Assembly: GCA_017506865.1 (NCBI GenBank)
Contig: JAFCMP010000550.1
Coordinates: forward strand, 434,001 to 498,000
From: Tribonema minus
Lineage: Eukaryota > Sar > Xanthophyceae > Tribonematales > Tribonemataceae
Direction: 5' to 3'
Length of the DNA: 64,000 nt
Shown here: piece by piece, positions 1 to 11,080 of the stretch
Layout: every line of letters starts with the position of its first letter
Numbering within the stretch: position 1 is the first letter of the stretch
Notes under the pieces: model-generated
The model's input: only the letters and a program-made list of their open reading frames with translations
What the model was told of the DNA's origin: nothing
The model's database searches: none
Made by a program: the position numbers and the translations under genes

Positions 1-84
1 ATGAACAGCGTCATAAATTCATAAGCAGTTCATCAATGAGCAGTGTCATGAATTCATCATCGTGCAGTGTCATGAATTCAATCA
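1..84. repeat. degenerate tandem repeat, unit about 20 nt
   Basis: Three imperfect copies of a unit resembling AGCAGTGTCATGAATTCAT lie at about 1-23, 38-59 and 63-84. Looser echoes (gatgagcaatca, catgagcagcgacac) continue to about 215. No coding potential was recognised. Confidence 0.6.
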
Positions 85-1038
85 TGGGCGATGCTCAGAG
101 ACCAAGGGGCAAATGATGAGCAATCACACAAACGCATTGTGACCAACATGAGTGAGCGCGTCACGGACCATTGATCCAATGGTAGATCATGAGCAGCGAC
201 ACACACATGAATTATGAGCGCTGGCATGAATGCGTCACAGAATCAGTGCTCAGAGAGGTGACCACGGACCACGCAGTGCAGTCTGCCACAGCAACTTGGA
301 CAAACGGACATAATGAGGACGGACATTGGGTGCATGCACCATGGGCAATAGTAGGCGACCAGAGGCAATGCAGTTCAAGGCGACGGAACAGTTGAAGTAT
401 AACCTCAGGAAGGGGCAGAGAGCAAACGGTGTCAAAGGATGGACTTCAAGTACTTGCGCTCAGCTGCCAGCTGCAGTAGTGCTCTGCTACCGGCCATAGC
501 TGATGCGTCAACGGAACAAAGGTTGATTGGCACCAGCACTCGCTGCACCATTGAGGTGGGTCAACTTGAAGTACTTCAGCGAAGGCGCATTATCAGGTGA
601 GGTGGTGTTGCATATAGTGCTCTGCTGCCAATCACAGCTCAGCGGTGATGGCCGACCACAGAATCATACGCATAGCAAGGTACCGAGGGCGTGGGGGGGG
701 GGGCAGCAGCAGCGCTATCGCTTACTGCATCGTGAGCACTGGTGCCCGCTGCTTTCATGGTACTTCAAGTATATATTTCAATAATCATGTCAAGTGTAGA
801 CAGTTGATAAAGCACCTTCTGCAAAGGCGCCCTCGGAATGTGCTGCCAGGTCCGCAGAGCTGGGTATCTGGTGCGCGCAGTCCAGCAGAAATCCCACCAC
901 AACGCTCAGCACGGTCTGAGCGGCAGACCTGCGGCGGTGCATGTCGCAGCAGGTCAGTAAAGCAAGGTGAGCAACGCAACAGTCAGCACACACCAAAGTC
1001 TCTTGTCGAAAGCTTCATACAACGCCAGGTACTAAGGA

Positions 1039-1058
1039 GGGGGGGGGGGGGGGGGGGG
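1039..1058. repeat. homopolymeric G run (20 nt)
   Basis: An uninterrupted run of twenty G directly follows the word actaagga. Its length is probably unreliable in the assembly. Confidence 0.85.
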
Positions 1059-1473
1059 ATGTGGCGCACGGCATTGTGGTGCGCCACGTGAGGTGCCGAC
1101 GTGCAACATTGATATACTTCAAGAGGAAGTACTGCTGCTGCCAGTCTACTTCAAAGAAGAAGCATATTGAATGCCCCAGCATTCGGCCTAAGACGCAGCG
1201 CAAGATGCGTATTCCTGCGGCATGCACCTCCGCCCCAACCAAGAGCCAGTCAGAGGCAGGGTTGGGCCCGCACTACACCCACAAAACTCCGCATTATGTT
1301 ACTGACTGACGCTATTTGCATGCATCACGCGCTCAACATGGCCACGGCGACCGACTCACACAAACGCGGGGTTGAGTGACTTGATTGGGTCAGCGCTTGG
1401 GCCGCCGTGTCTGGTGCAGAAGCCTGCACTGTCCAGCGCATCCTGCGTGCGCGCACGAGCAACACGGCAACGC

Positions 1474-1597
1474 AGGCAGCAGCAGCGGCAGCAGCAGCGC
1501 TTAGCGGTGGCAGCAAGAGCAGCAGTGGCACCAGCAGCTGCGGCAGCAGAGCGGCACAACCAGCACCAGGGGCGGCGGCAGTAGCAGCAAAAGTACT

Positions 1598-1628
<31 letters not shown>

Positions 1629-1629
1629 G
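1474..1629. repeat. CAG/GCA trinucleotide-rich tract
   Basis: The tract is dominated by CAG, GCA and AGC triplets and ends in about ten almost uninterrupted CAG units near 1598-1627. It is open as poly-Ala, poly-Gln or poly-Ser on the plus strand and poly-Leu on the minus strand, so the open frames here are compositional and not evidence of a gene. Confidence 0.8.
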
Positions 1630-2831
1630 TAATTTCTCATTGCAACAATTGCGCTGAGCCTCACGCATCAGATTCATTGCCAAGGGCGCGACACTCAGAT
1701 CCAGGGCAGGGCCATGGTTAGGTTTTAGGTCAGCCCTCACTCTAGCCCTCCATAAGGACAACTCAGAGCATCCTCATGAATGTGCAGGTTGCAAGGGTGG
1801 CAGCGCAGCTGAACATGGCAATGCTGTTGAGTTCAAGCTGCTCAAAACGCCATTGTTTGCAGTGCTAGCAGCAGAATGTGGCCTTGTTTGGTGCTACTCT
1901 GCCACCAAACTAACGGCGCTACATAGAATGCCTGCATGCACTCAATCAACATCATACTGGTTCCTGAGAATTCGCAGCCCTCAAGTAGTACGTGCACACG
2001 ATGCGCCCTTCAGGCTTCACGCTGACAAGAGACATGAGGCAGCTCAGAGTCTTATGCCAATGCCAACGGCACCTATTCTGACCATGGCCATGCCCTCACC
2101 TTGTCACCGCAGTCGCAGCAACCTCCAGCGTGTGCATGATAGAAGTAAACCTGCGCACCAAATGCAGTCAAAATGTCTGCGGTGTTGAGTCGAGAACAGA
2201 AGACTAAGTCTTGCCTCAACGATGCCCTAGCTCTTCACTGATGAATACATTGTGCATCTGACCCCAACTCTAATCTTGACCGCGACCTGACCCTATAGAA
2301 TCATATGGCATACATGCACACCTGGACAAAGCTTGTCAGATGCACACCTGGACAGAGATTTGTCACAGTACAAAGTCACAAGCCGCAAGTTGCAAGCACA
2401 GGTGCCAGAAATGACCACCAAGCTTCAAGCAATGCCCAGAACAAAAAAACTTCAAAGCAGCACTCAGAAGGTTCATTTGCATACGTAATCATAGTGTAAT
2501 GAGGCGCACGTACCGCCTTTGTTTGCAGTGAGCTGTACGTACATACCAAAGGCCTCATTGAACCTAAAGTGGAGATAGTAGTCACTCAAGTCACTCAACT
2601 ACTGGTACATACCGTCGCACACCTCATGGCCGCCAAAGCACTTGCTGCCAACAGAGACATCACCATGCGTATACTGTTCACGCGCAAAACCTCCATATGT
2701 ACACACTTTACGCCCGGGCTACCTGTAGAAAGGACTAAGCTCACTGCTTGAGATCTGCTGGTTGCAAGAACTGAAAGCTGTTGTCCACCAAAGCAGAGCT
2801 TGCATTAGAGAGACAGAGTTGAACTACTTGC

Positions 2832-2918
2832 CTCGTGGCCGGTGTGGTCACTGTCGCGGAAGCAGTCGTTGCACAGCACGCAGGTCTCGTCGGCCTGGCA
2901 GTTGGTGCAGATCCACAC
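2832..2918 (-). CDS. UBR-box zinc-finger exon (probable N-recognin E3 ubiquitin ligase, partial)
   Basis: An 87-nt, phase-0 exon encodes 29 residues beginning VWICTNCQADETC and ending CFRDSDHTGHE. The spacing C-x2-C-x5-C-x2-C-x2-CF, followed by two histidines (H-x2-H), is that of the UBR box. In UBR1/UBR2/PRT6-type E3 ligases this zinc fold binds the N-terminal residue of substrates and routes them to proteasomal degradation. The acceptor is ...gattag| at 2919 and the donor is a GC type (CACGAG|GCAAGT). The flanking exons that should hold the first zinc ligand and the CDCGD motif were not located, so this is one exon of a larger gene that probably runs left out of the window. The exon family is fairly certain; the exact paralogue is not. 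Confidence 0.72.
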
Positions 2919-2951
2919 CTAATCATACACACATCGAATGCGCGTGTAGGG

Positions 2952-3062
2952 CGAGTTCAAAGCAGATGATGTTTCGCAAAAGAAAACAATCCTGTGCCAG
3001 TCAGTACTGAAGTTCAAAGCAGATGTTTTTCAAAAGAAAACAATCCTGTGCCAGTCAGTACA
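2952..3062. repeat. two-copy direct repeat in the UBR-gene intron
   Basis: A unit of about 52 nt (GTTCAAAGCAGATG ... CCTGTGCCAGTCAGTAC) occurs twice in a row with minor differences, at about 2955-3006 and 3011-3061. It is non-coding as far as I can see. Confidence 0.8.
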
Positions 3063-3072
3063 TAAATTCCCC

Positions 3073-3093
3073 GCAGTTGGTGCACATCCACAA
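3073..3093. repeat. intronic copy of the UBR exon start and acceptor
   Basis: CAGTTGGTGCACATCCACA repeats, with one change, the region at 2899-2917 that encodes the start of the UBR exon on the minus strand. Read on the minus strand the copy gives LWMCTNCGEF before a stop, compared with VWICTNCQAD in the real exon. It lies about 155 nt upstream (5' on the minus strand) of the true acceptor. Confidence 0.6.
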
Positions 3094-4904
3094 CTGGTAT
3101 CATAGCGAGATCAAATGCACAGTGGTGTGACTTTTCAGAAAATAGGTGATTTGTTACTTTTTTGAAGAACATAAGGTGATTCATTATTTTTAAACCATGG
3201 GTTTTGAAGCAAGCTGCAGGACGGCGCACCGCGATAAATCTGCAGCCAGAAGCAGCAGCTGAATTGAGTTTCCAGCACATTCAAGATCAGTATACTTCAG
3301 CAGAGTGAATTACAATCATTACACTCAAATAGAGTCAAACAGCGCATGCAGTCGCAGCGTGAGTGTCAGAAAGGTTGTGATGGTGCTCACTGCCACTGAA
3401 TGCTGAGCGCTGCCATGAGGGCACAGAGCACTGCCACAATGACAATTACTGTAATGACAGTACTGAGCAAATGCATAAGGGCACAGTATCAGCACTGCCA
3501 TGAGCGATGCCATAGAGGCAGTGAACACTCTACCAGGTGTGCATTGTGAGCATAACGCATCCGCGCCAGTGGTGTCGCCTGCGGCCTTTCACACAGTGTT
3601 TTACCCCAATGCACGATCTCTCAAGGTGTGCAGCACATGATACCGCCGCAATGAGCGGCGCGTCAGCTGTTCAAAGTGCTCAGCGTTGAATGCAGCAGTG
3701 GCAATCCAAACATTGTCCATGCATGATGTTGGTATGCAAAGGCCGAGACAACAGCGGAAGCTGCACTTACGATGTCGTTCTTTGTGAAGGCATATTGGCA
3801 CACCCTCCTCATGCCTGCGCCACCGAGCCACTCCAGTGCTGAGTCTGCACCAATGGCAAACAATAGCGCAATTCACATATGTCAAATGCGTTTCATGACA
3901 ATGCCTGGTCATTGCAATGACACTAGCGCTGGCACTGAAACCTTGGTGGTGGCTAAAGACCTTCGTGTTTGAAATGTGGGAGCAACATGGCAAGGATAAA
4001 CCTTTTGCGTAAGGGTCATGGTATTTCCCCTGCGTGTGTGCACCGGCACAGTCACTCCAGCGCAGCGTCTTTGGCACCAACGGCCGATAATATCATACAA
4101 AGATTTTGAAAGGACACACGTGGAGCAACACGTAGCAAATACAAGGGCGGTATGCCAATGACTGGTGCAAAGGTGATGGTGACGGCTGACATCGTTCATT
4201 GAACATACACTAGCCCATTACAATGTGGCTCCGGTACCTTTTATGCGTGCCAGCACACAGAACCTGCAGTGACACCAGCCATGCTATCCTCATCATGTCA
4301 ACAAGATGACTTCATATCATTGCGCACTTTGCCTGCCCCTGATTGGTTAACTGAATCACTGCTGCAACAGGCAGTGGGCCAACGTAATTCTGTCCATAAC
4401 CGTAACCTGTCCCTACAAGAGGGCTCCAAGGAAGGGATTGAGGCTGATTAGATCTTGAAGTTAATGGCTGTACTGTACACAAGTGGGTGCAGTATGTAAC
4501 CCCTGCATCCAGCTGCCCCCCCGTCCCAACATCAGTGCCGCCGCATCGTTACCTAGACAGATTGTTTGTACAGATGTACATGGTTCGCTGCAGAGAAATG
4601 AAACAAAAAAATTGTCGGCACTGGATACTGCCTTCTTCTGAGCCAACGCGTAAGTGTCACCTTTGCATCGCGACAGCTGGTAGCATTAAAATACCACAGT
4701 TGTGGAGTCTGTTCTGCCAGACCAGGCTGGCAAGTGCAGCAACTTGTTCTCCGCACATGACACTGATGGCACATTCTGACGTGCAAGCATCCAGAAGCAT
4801 GCTCCTTGATCTCCACCTAACCCTAACTTTAAGACCGAGCAAATGATTGTTTCTGCGAATGACGTTTACGGCGCAACCTCGTGTGAGCATTCAGGAGCAC
4901 GCTT
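3094..4904. other. no gene recognised
   Basis: The stretch presumably includes introns and possibly unrecognised exons of the minus-strand gene. The open frames here (the longest is about 159 codons, minus strand, 3601-4080) are Cys/His-rich with no family resemblance and no coherent splice phases, so I do not call them. Confidence 0.35.
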
Positions 4905-5040
4905 GTGCAGGGCCTGCTTGTGCGGTACACTGCTATACACCCAGGTGTAGATGAGGAAGGAATGCGTCAGCAGCGGAGAGTCACACCTGGGTTTCACTCC
5001 ATGTGCAAGAGACCATCCAGTGCAGACAACTTCAGATACC
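4905..5040. repeat. diverged copy of the neighbouring exon end and donor (5139 exon)
   Basis: The segment around 4976-5042 (GCGGAGAGTCACACCTGG ... GACCATCCAGTGCAGA) matches 5124-5190, which is the 3' end and splice donor of the minus-strand exon 5139-5233. The copy has an in-frame stop (LLHME then TGA), so it looks like a decoy and not a second exon. Confidence 0.6.
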
Positions 5041-5138
5041 GCGGTTTTAGCATCCACAACACAGTTGAATGTGCGAGCGTCAGGACATACTGTGAAGCCT
5101 TGTTGTGCGGTATTCCCAGGGAAAGCGGAGAGTCACAC

Positions 5139-6426
5139 CTGGATTTCTGTCTGTCTGCAGCAGGCCATCCAGCGCAGAGTACCTCAGAACACCGCCCGCC
5201 GCGCCGGCATTGCACAGCATCAGCGTCAGTGACCTGCAATACGACATGACATGACCATTATGAGCATAATCATCAGCACGACATGTATGAGCATCACTAT
5301 CAGCATGACGTGATGAGCATCATCATCAGCATGACGTGATGAGCATCATCATCAGCACGACATGATGAGCATCATCATCAGCAGCACTACATGATTGGGA
5401 TCGATGCAGTGCAGGTTCATCTAGGGCACCAGCAAATGAGAAATGGCTCATCAACAATCAAGTCATTGTCAATAATTGCGATACGACGAGTCATTTTCAG
5501 TACACATTTCAGCTGATGTGACAGTACTCAGCAGAATGCCAGCGGCAAACCCTCGCACTGCCTTTCAAGCTGAGTCTGAGTGGCCGCACTGGGTGCGCCA
5601 GTGAGATAACAACAATGATGCGTATCCTGAGCACAAATCTGACTGATGAATGTCCCCTCTCTGTTGTTTGTTCAAAGGCTGGGCGTGTCCAAGACGTCAC
5701 TCTCGGGGACAGAAAACTTGTACAGTGATCCGTGAATGCTGTAGAAACTACACTGAATTCAGCATAATGTGCCTGTGGTCTTGAGCGGGCAACGACTCAG
5801 AGTCAGACTCCCTCAGTGCAATCACTGCCAGCCTGAATCGCCAAGGTAGCTGCCACAAAGTTTAGCAGAAATCTGATTGAATGACCTTATTCCATCCATT
5901 AAAACAGCGTTTGGAACCAGACAAACCCCTCGTCCCCCCCTACACACCTAAGCTGCCCCCCTCCTCATGTCGTTGTGCAACCATAAATGGCATGACAAAT
6001 GACAGCCGAGTGCGCTGCACTAGCAAGCAAGTACTTCAGAAGTAACATGTGCCTACCTTTTGTCTTGCAACCAACTTCCCGGGCGCTGTCTTAATGCAAC
6101 CTTTAACGCCATGACACCGTCCGAGTACACTGTACTGATCACAAGTACTGTACCTGCCTTTTGACGGCCTCTGCCCAAGCCTGCGCATACAAGTACACTG
6201 TACTGATTTCACAAGTACACTGTACCTACATACCTTTTGACGGCCTCCGCCCAGGCCTGCGCATCCGAGTACACTGTACTGATCACACGAGTACAATGTA
6301 CCTACTTCAGTTCAGGAGTACATACCTTTTGACAGCCTCTGCCCAAGCCTGCGCCTGCTCTTCCGTCCCCACCAGCTTCTCGTCGCTCTGCGCGAGCACA
6401 TCCGCCAACCATCGCTCCACGGCCGC
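5139..6426 (-). CDS. two consecutive exons of a minus-strand protein of unknown family (may belong to the UBR-box gene)
   Basis: Exon A is 6426-6326 (101 nt, phase 0 in, phase 2 out). It encodes 33 residues starting AAVERWLADVLAQSDEKLVG and ending WAEAVK. Exon B is 5233-5139 (95 nt, phase 2 in, phase 1 out). It encodes SLTLMLCNAGAAGGVLRYSA and then LDGLLQTDRNP. Splice sites: tgtcag| before A, AAAAG|GTATGT after A, tattgcag| before B, CCAG|GTGTGA after B. The phases join cleanly across a 1.1-kb intron. I do not recognise the family. The same strand and proximity to the UBR-box exon at 2832 suggest one gene, but exon B ends in phase 1 and the UBR exon starts in phase 0, so at least one exon in between is missing from my model. 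Confidence 0.5.
5246..5398. repeat. tandem repeat, unit about 26 nt (ATGAGCATCATCATCAGCA...)
   Basis: Five to six imperfect copies of a unit like ATGAGCATCATCATCAGCA followed by TGACGTG or CGACATG run from about 5250 to 5395. It is non-coding and sits in the intron between the two exons at 5139 and 6326. Confidence 0.85.
6120..6325. repeat. two intronic copies of the 6326 exon end with its splice donor
   Basis: On the minus strand the exon ends GCCTGGGCAGAGGCTGTC-type sequence, then AAAAGGTATGTA. Near-identical copies recur at about 6228-6262 and 6152-6186, each followed by GTATGT or a similar start and an echo of the flanking word GTACACTGTACTGAT. The GTACACTGTACTGAT echo itself occurs at about 6124, 6190 and 6270. 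Confidence 0.75.
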
Positions 6427-7809
6427 CTGACACAGCAGCATACAGGAGCAAGAAGTCTTAGGCGACATGAGTGCATAATTTCAACTCCAACTGCGTGCTC
6501 ACTTCCGCTCAACGGCCTTCCGCCCAACGGCCACATGCCGCAGTGTGCATACAGAAGAAGGACGATTTGAGGCGACGTGGGCGTACTTCAACTTCAACAG
6601 TGTGCTCACTCCATCACAGATGCCATCTTGTGCACACCAGCCACACAAGCAAAATAATACGACTGCATCTGCAGCGCTTCCGATTGTGACTGCTGAGCCG
6701 CCACCTGCAGCCGCAGGTGGCGTTGAAGTTTGAGATCTGGCAGCGGCGCATGCGTGCTTCATGGAAACAGCCATTGCTGCACCACCTGCTGCAGGAGAGA
6801 GTTTTCAGTCAATGGGCTGACAAGGCAGCACACTGGCCTGGAGTTGTGTTTATATCCTTTCAGAAAGTACACCACTTACTAAGACACATACCACACAAGC
6901 AGGTGGCGATCGCTTACTGAATTGCTGTGGTCAAGCACCTCACAACAGCACAACATTGTCCCACAAGGCGTCTATGCCAAGCCACGGGAAGTGAGTGGCA
7001 TATACTACAGCACTCCTCTATTGTGCTCAGCGACCAGAAGAGATCACCGCAAGCCGAATGCCAGTGCTGTTCTTCAGGCAAATCCTTTACGCTGGCAGTG
7101 AATATCACCTGCACATGAATGTGCAAATCCTGTTTGGGTCATGATCGGACTCTGTGAGCCTTCGCTCGTGAACTTGTATCAGTGTTGCACTTAGAATTCA
7201 CGATCAGTGGAAGGCACTTGCGGCTGACCACCCCTTGTCACCTAAAGGTCTACGATCTTTTGATTCATTTCTCATCAGTACAAGTCCAGCAAACTGCATC
7301 ACGCTCTGTGTAGCATGCACCAGTTGCTGTTTATGTAAAACAAGCAGGCAGGCAATGCGTCCACCGCTTAGACAAACCTACCAAGGCTTGGAGTTGGCAT
7401 TGCCAAATCCCGACCTGACCAAACTGTAAGTAGGGTCACGGTTTGGGTTAGGATTACATTACCCTCATGCTGCACTGACAGAGCGTACATTGAGTGCAAG
7501 CGATGATGCAGCTGAAGCTGGATAACAACATGCCGCACCACACACTTCAATGGCGTCCTCTGCTGCATACTTCAATTACGTGTATAGAAGACGAAGAGGT
7601 CACAACAGCTTTGGCAAGTAGCAACACGATTGTTGCTGCTGAATGTTGGCACTGATGCTACAACGCCATGGCCGATACTGACTCCTCACACAGGTACAGT
7701 ATTACAGTCAACCACAGTATCACACTCCGCGCACAACTTTGCTTGCGGCGTGAGTCGGTCATACAAATCGGACTTATGTTGAACATGTATACTTCAAGTG
7801 GACGACTGT
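6427..7809. other. no gene recognised with confidence
   Basis: Minus-strand fragments such as 6727-6660 (LKLQRHLRLQVAAQQSQSEA) and 7096-6960 look mildly protein-like and could be upstream exons of the 5.1-6.4 kb gene. I could not close their splice phases. A partial echo of the 6326 exon's 5' start lies near 6505-6535. Confidence 0.3.
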
Positions 7810-8139
7810 TTATAAATTCTTGATGCGTGCGTTGAAAAACGGTTGCCAGTTAGCAAATGTTGGCAATGTACGCATGACGTCTGCTGCTAGCTGCAGCGCA
7901 GCGTGCATCTTGTCGAGGCTGACGCCAGGGCAACTTCTGGCATCTACATCGTGTTGCAACAGCCACGTACGAAAAGCGTTTCTTGCCATCTCGTAGAGCC
8001 TGTATTCTGATCGTATAGAGTGTTAGGAGCAGTGCAGACAGTCACAACGTCCGGAGCCGGAGCTCGCGAGCGCCCGATGCCAGAAAGATCTCATAAACAT
8101 GGCACAATTCGTTCTTCGTTTGTGTGTGTCGTCAGACAT
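7810..8139 (-). CDS. small hypothetical protein (95 aa, two exons)
   Basis: The proposed model starts at ATG 8139 with exon 8139-8049 (MSDDTHKRRTNCAMFMRSFW...), then a 42-nt intron (GTTGTG...GATCAG), then exon 8006-7810. Exon 2 starts YRLYEMARNAFRTWLLQHDV and ends FFNARIKNL before TAA. Both phases close (91 + 197 = 288 nt). Exon 2 is regular, amphipathic and protein-like (DKMHAALQLAADVMRTL), but I recognise no family. The intron is far shorter than others in the window, so exon 2 may instead be the last exon of a different upstream model. The 5' end faces the F-box gene at 8859, leaving about 720 nt for a divergent promoter. Confidence 0.35.
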
Positions 8140-8858
8140 GGGTGCGAAAGTTAAATGGCCAGCAAATGACAAAACAGTATTGGTGAATGCGGGACGGCAA
8201 GCGCTGGTATTTCCAGGCAGAACGTGGGATCAAAGTCTTTCAACACTGTACCTTGCCCTCGGCAGTGGTTAGTGCCGGCGCCTCGCTGTCCATCGCAGCC
8301 AATTGCCTGTGTCCATGCACAGTCAGCTGCGGCCAGATGAGCTCCAAGGAATGGTGCTAGCACACCCGCCACCTGCTGTAAGCCGCCGATGTTCTAGGAG
8401 AGATCTTGACCCCATCGCGGAAGGTTTGGGGGGGGGGTTTGGGGGTCGAAAACTTCCTTAACTTAAACTCAAACTTCTCAGGCCTCCGGTCAATGCAAAG
8501 CTTTGCAAGCAGGCTCGTGTGTGTCTTGGCTCTGACTGCTTCTGACGCCGAAGCGGAAGCGAGCCAACAGCAACGTGGTAAGGTACGCGACTCCAAGTTT
8601 CATATGTGTTCAAAACTGTGTTTTCGTCTCGTTCGGTTGGCCGCCAGGGGCAGCAGCATCCGGTCGTAAAAATCAGATTACTAAATCTGCATTTGGCCGC
8701 ATGAGCCGACTCTTTCTTGTCTGGACGATATGTGCTGAAGTAATTGAATGATTCGCATTGTTGGACGCCTCCGTGCGCGTGTGCAGCACATGGCCTGATA
8801 CCTCTCTGATTGTCTTCTGAGGTGCACGCGACTGACCTCTCAACACGTCCACTCGCTG

Positions 8859-10004
8859 ATGCCCACAGACATGTGGATGCAAGTCCTCGAGTTCCTGCCA
8901 GACGGGCGCTACCTCCAGCTTTCATCCGTGAGCACTGCATGGCGGGCGCTCTATGCCAGTAGCATGCAGCTGAGGGGGCTGGCGACTCGTGAGAAACAAA
9001 CGAATCAGCAAGCCATGGTTGCATCAGCGCCCCTCATACAGTGGGCACTCACAAACGGGTGCAAGATGACCATAGCGCTGCTACACCACGCCTCCGTGTG
9101 CGGCACTCTAAGAGTGGTGCAGTTCGTGTTTGCGAACAACAGAGCGCCCCTCAACGACATGTTACAGGACGTGCCAGTGTGCGAGGCCGCTGCTGCACGG
9201 GGGGATCTGGAGATGCTGCAGTGGGCGCGCGCTCAGGGGTCCCACTGGAACGCTTTAACAACCGAGGCAGCGGCGCGCAAGGGGCACCTGGAGGTGCTGC
9301 AGTGGGCGCATGCCAACGGGTGCATTACATTACAACACATGCGCAGCAGCAGCCAGCGGAGGGCACCTGGAGGTGCTGAGGTGGGCACGCGACACCGGAT
9401 GCAAATTGGGCAAGGAGACATGCAATGCCGCAGCAGGGCGTGGCCACCTCGACGTTCTCCAGTACGCTCGTAGCCACGGCTGTGCGTGGAGCACTGAGAC
9501 GTCCTACAGCGCGGCCTACGGAGGTCACCTCCAGCTTCTGCAATGGGCACACGCCAATGGCTGTCCATTCGACACAAGCGCATACTCAGCGGCTGTGGAA
9601 GGCGGCCACCCGCATGTGCTTCAGTGGCTGCACGAGCTAGGCTGCCCCTGCGACGAATATGCATGCGTGTATGCCGCGGAGGGGGGGCGCCTGGACATAC
9701 TGCCGTTGCTGAGGGCGCAAGGCTGCTCATGGGACGAGAGGGTGTGCACAGCGGCCATACAGGAGGGAGCTCTGGAGGTGCTGAGGTGGGCACGCGCCAA
9801 TGGCTGCCCGTGGGATTTAGAGAGGAGCTTCTTATCCCAGAGTGCCAGCGGATCCATTACATGAGTCCGAAACGCCACATCAGCGTATTGTCAACGGTGG
9901 AGTGGGCGCTAGCAAATGGCTGCCCATGCAGCGACAGCTGTAGGGCTCAGTACATGGAGCTGCGGCGCAGTGTGGATGCTGCACAGGCGAGTGGCCCTCT
10001 TTAG
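8859..10004 (+). pseudogene. F-box and ankyrin-repeat protein, broken by two frameshifts
   Basis: The first frame (from ATG 8859) opens with an F-box-like segment (MPTDMWMQVLEFLPDGRYLQ, then LSSVSTAWRALY). F-boxes normally dock substrate receptors onto SCF ubiquitin ligases. It is followed by ankyrin-type repeats of about 33 residues of the heterokont style (GHLEVLQWAHANGC). Near 9325-9340 the repeats jump to the +1 frame: between two cysteine codons there are 13 nt where neighbouring repeats have 15, so about 2 nt are missing. That frame carries five clean repeats (for example GHLDVLQYARSHGCAW and GALEVLRWARANGCPW) and stops at 9864. A degenerate last repeat (VEWALANGCPC) resumes in the original frame and ends at 10004. 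No intron signals explain either shift. Sequencing error in a live gene is the main alternative. Confidence 0.8.
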
Positions 10005-11080
10005 CACCGCGCACTCATCAGTCAGCAGACTCATGTTGCTGCATGCAGTAGTCTATTCGTCAGCATGTGCCGCACCAATACACAGCTGTGCATTTACATA
10101 CTTGGAAGTATCATTTTCTCTCAAGTATTGTCTGGTCTGCCGTTTCTTGAAGGTTTGCAGCAGCTGCACTTGACAGCACCACATGCATGTGTAGAGTGAT
10201 GCCGTGGACAGGCAGTGTGCATGCTCCACAGGTGAGGCTGACATATCGCTTTGTAACCCTTGTGCGATCCCGGAGTATCGAGACTGCCTGCGTGCATGCT
10301 TGGCCGGATCTGCGCTTCTGGAAATGTACAAAAAAACGGTCAGGGTGTGGTAAGCTGCTGTGATGTATAGGTCAGCATGCAGATGTCTTCTCAAGAACAT
10401 GCGCGGTGTCGCAAGCAGAGTAACTTAAAAATGCATACCAATGGGGGCAGGCTACACTGGCGCTGCAGGTGCGCACCGCCAAGGGCCGCGATATCAACAT
10501 AGCAGCAGCAACTTGAAATGGTGGCGCCTATGACAATCACATGACTGGATGCCCTCCGTTTTTGCAACGTGCACAGACATGAGGCTTGGGGATAAGAAAA
10601 ACCCCAAGCTTGAGGATCACACGCCCAGAAAGTCGAGTCTCGAGTCTGGCTCGTCCTTCCCACATCCGTTGTGCAAAGTGTGACGAGGCGACAGGCTGGT
10701 GTAATACGTGCTGCCTCTGGACGATACCAAGGCTTCAGGTGAGGCGTCGTTGTTGGCGTGCGCCGGACGCTTGTTGGCAGCACATCAGGCCCGCTGCTGG
10801 CTTACGCAGAGGCACAAAATCAGCGATTCGTCAAGCGTCAGGGCAGCCAAACGATGACCGCATTCGATCGATCCCCTCAGCGCTGAACAATGATCATGAG
10901 GCCAGTTAACTTCATCGTGCTACGCCCAGTCATGCCCTTGCACTCTAAAAAACCCACGTTCTTCCTCCTTCAACCACAGCAACGTGCGGTTGGTGCATAA
11001 TTCTGTCAACCAACGCTCTCGCTGTATGCCTGTTTGCTGCTGCTCTCAGCTGGCGAAAACAACGTGACGCCATTGTCGTC
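10005..11080. other. intergenic; nothing recognised
   Basis: There is no convincing exon on either strand. The segment separates the broken F-box/ankyrin gene from the multi-exon gene starting at 11081 and presumably holds the latter's promoter and 5' UTR. I see no clear TATA or initiator element. Confidence 0.4.

Larger units (their letters stand above)
216..2831. other. no gene recognised; low-complexity and short repeats
   Basis: I see no exon with convincing splice signals and coherent phase in this stretch. It contains a 20-nt G run (1039-1058), a CAG-type trinucleotide tract (about 1474-1629) and several copies of a CTTCAAGTA/TACTTGAAG word (for example near 446, 566, 760 and 1108). 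It is probably intronic or intergenic to the minus-strand UBR-box gene whose exon lies at 2832. Downstream exons of that gene, such as the one that should carry the rest of the UBR zinc ligands, were looked for and not found. Confidence 0.4.

Noticed and set aside
3601-4080. 159-codon minus-strand frame inside the UBR-gene region
   Set aside because: The composition is unlike the neighbouring exons, with no zinc-ligand spacing of the UBR family and no phase-compatible splice sites.
5246-5398. CRISPR-like spaced repeats
   Set aside because: The units are contiguous and imperfect with no unique spacers, so this is an ordinary tandem repeat in a eukaryotic intron.
8458-9024. 188-codon minus-strand frame overlapping the F-box start
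   Set aside because: It is antisense to a recognisable F-box/ankyrin coding region and has no family features of its own.
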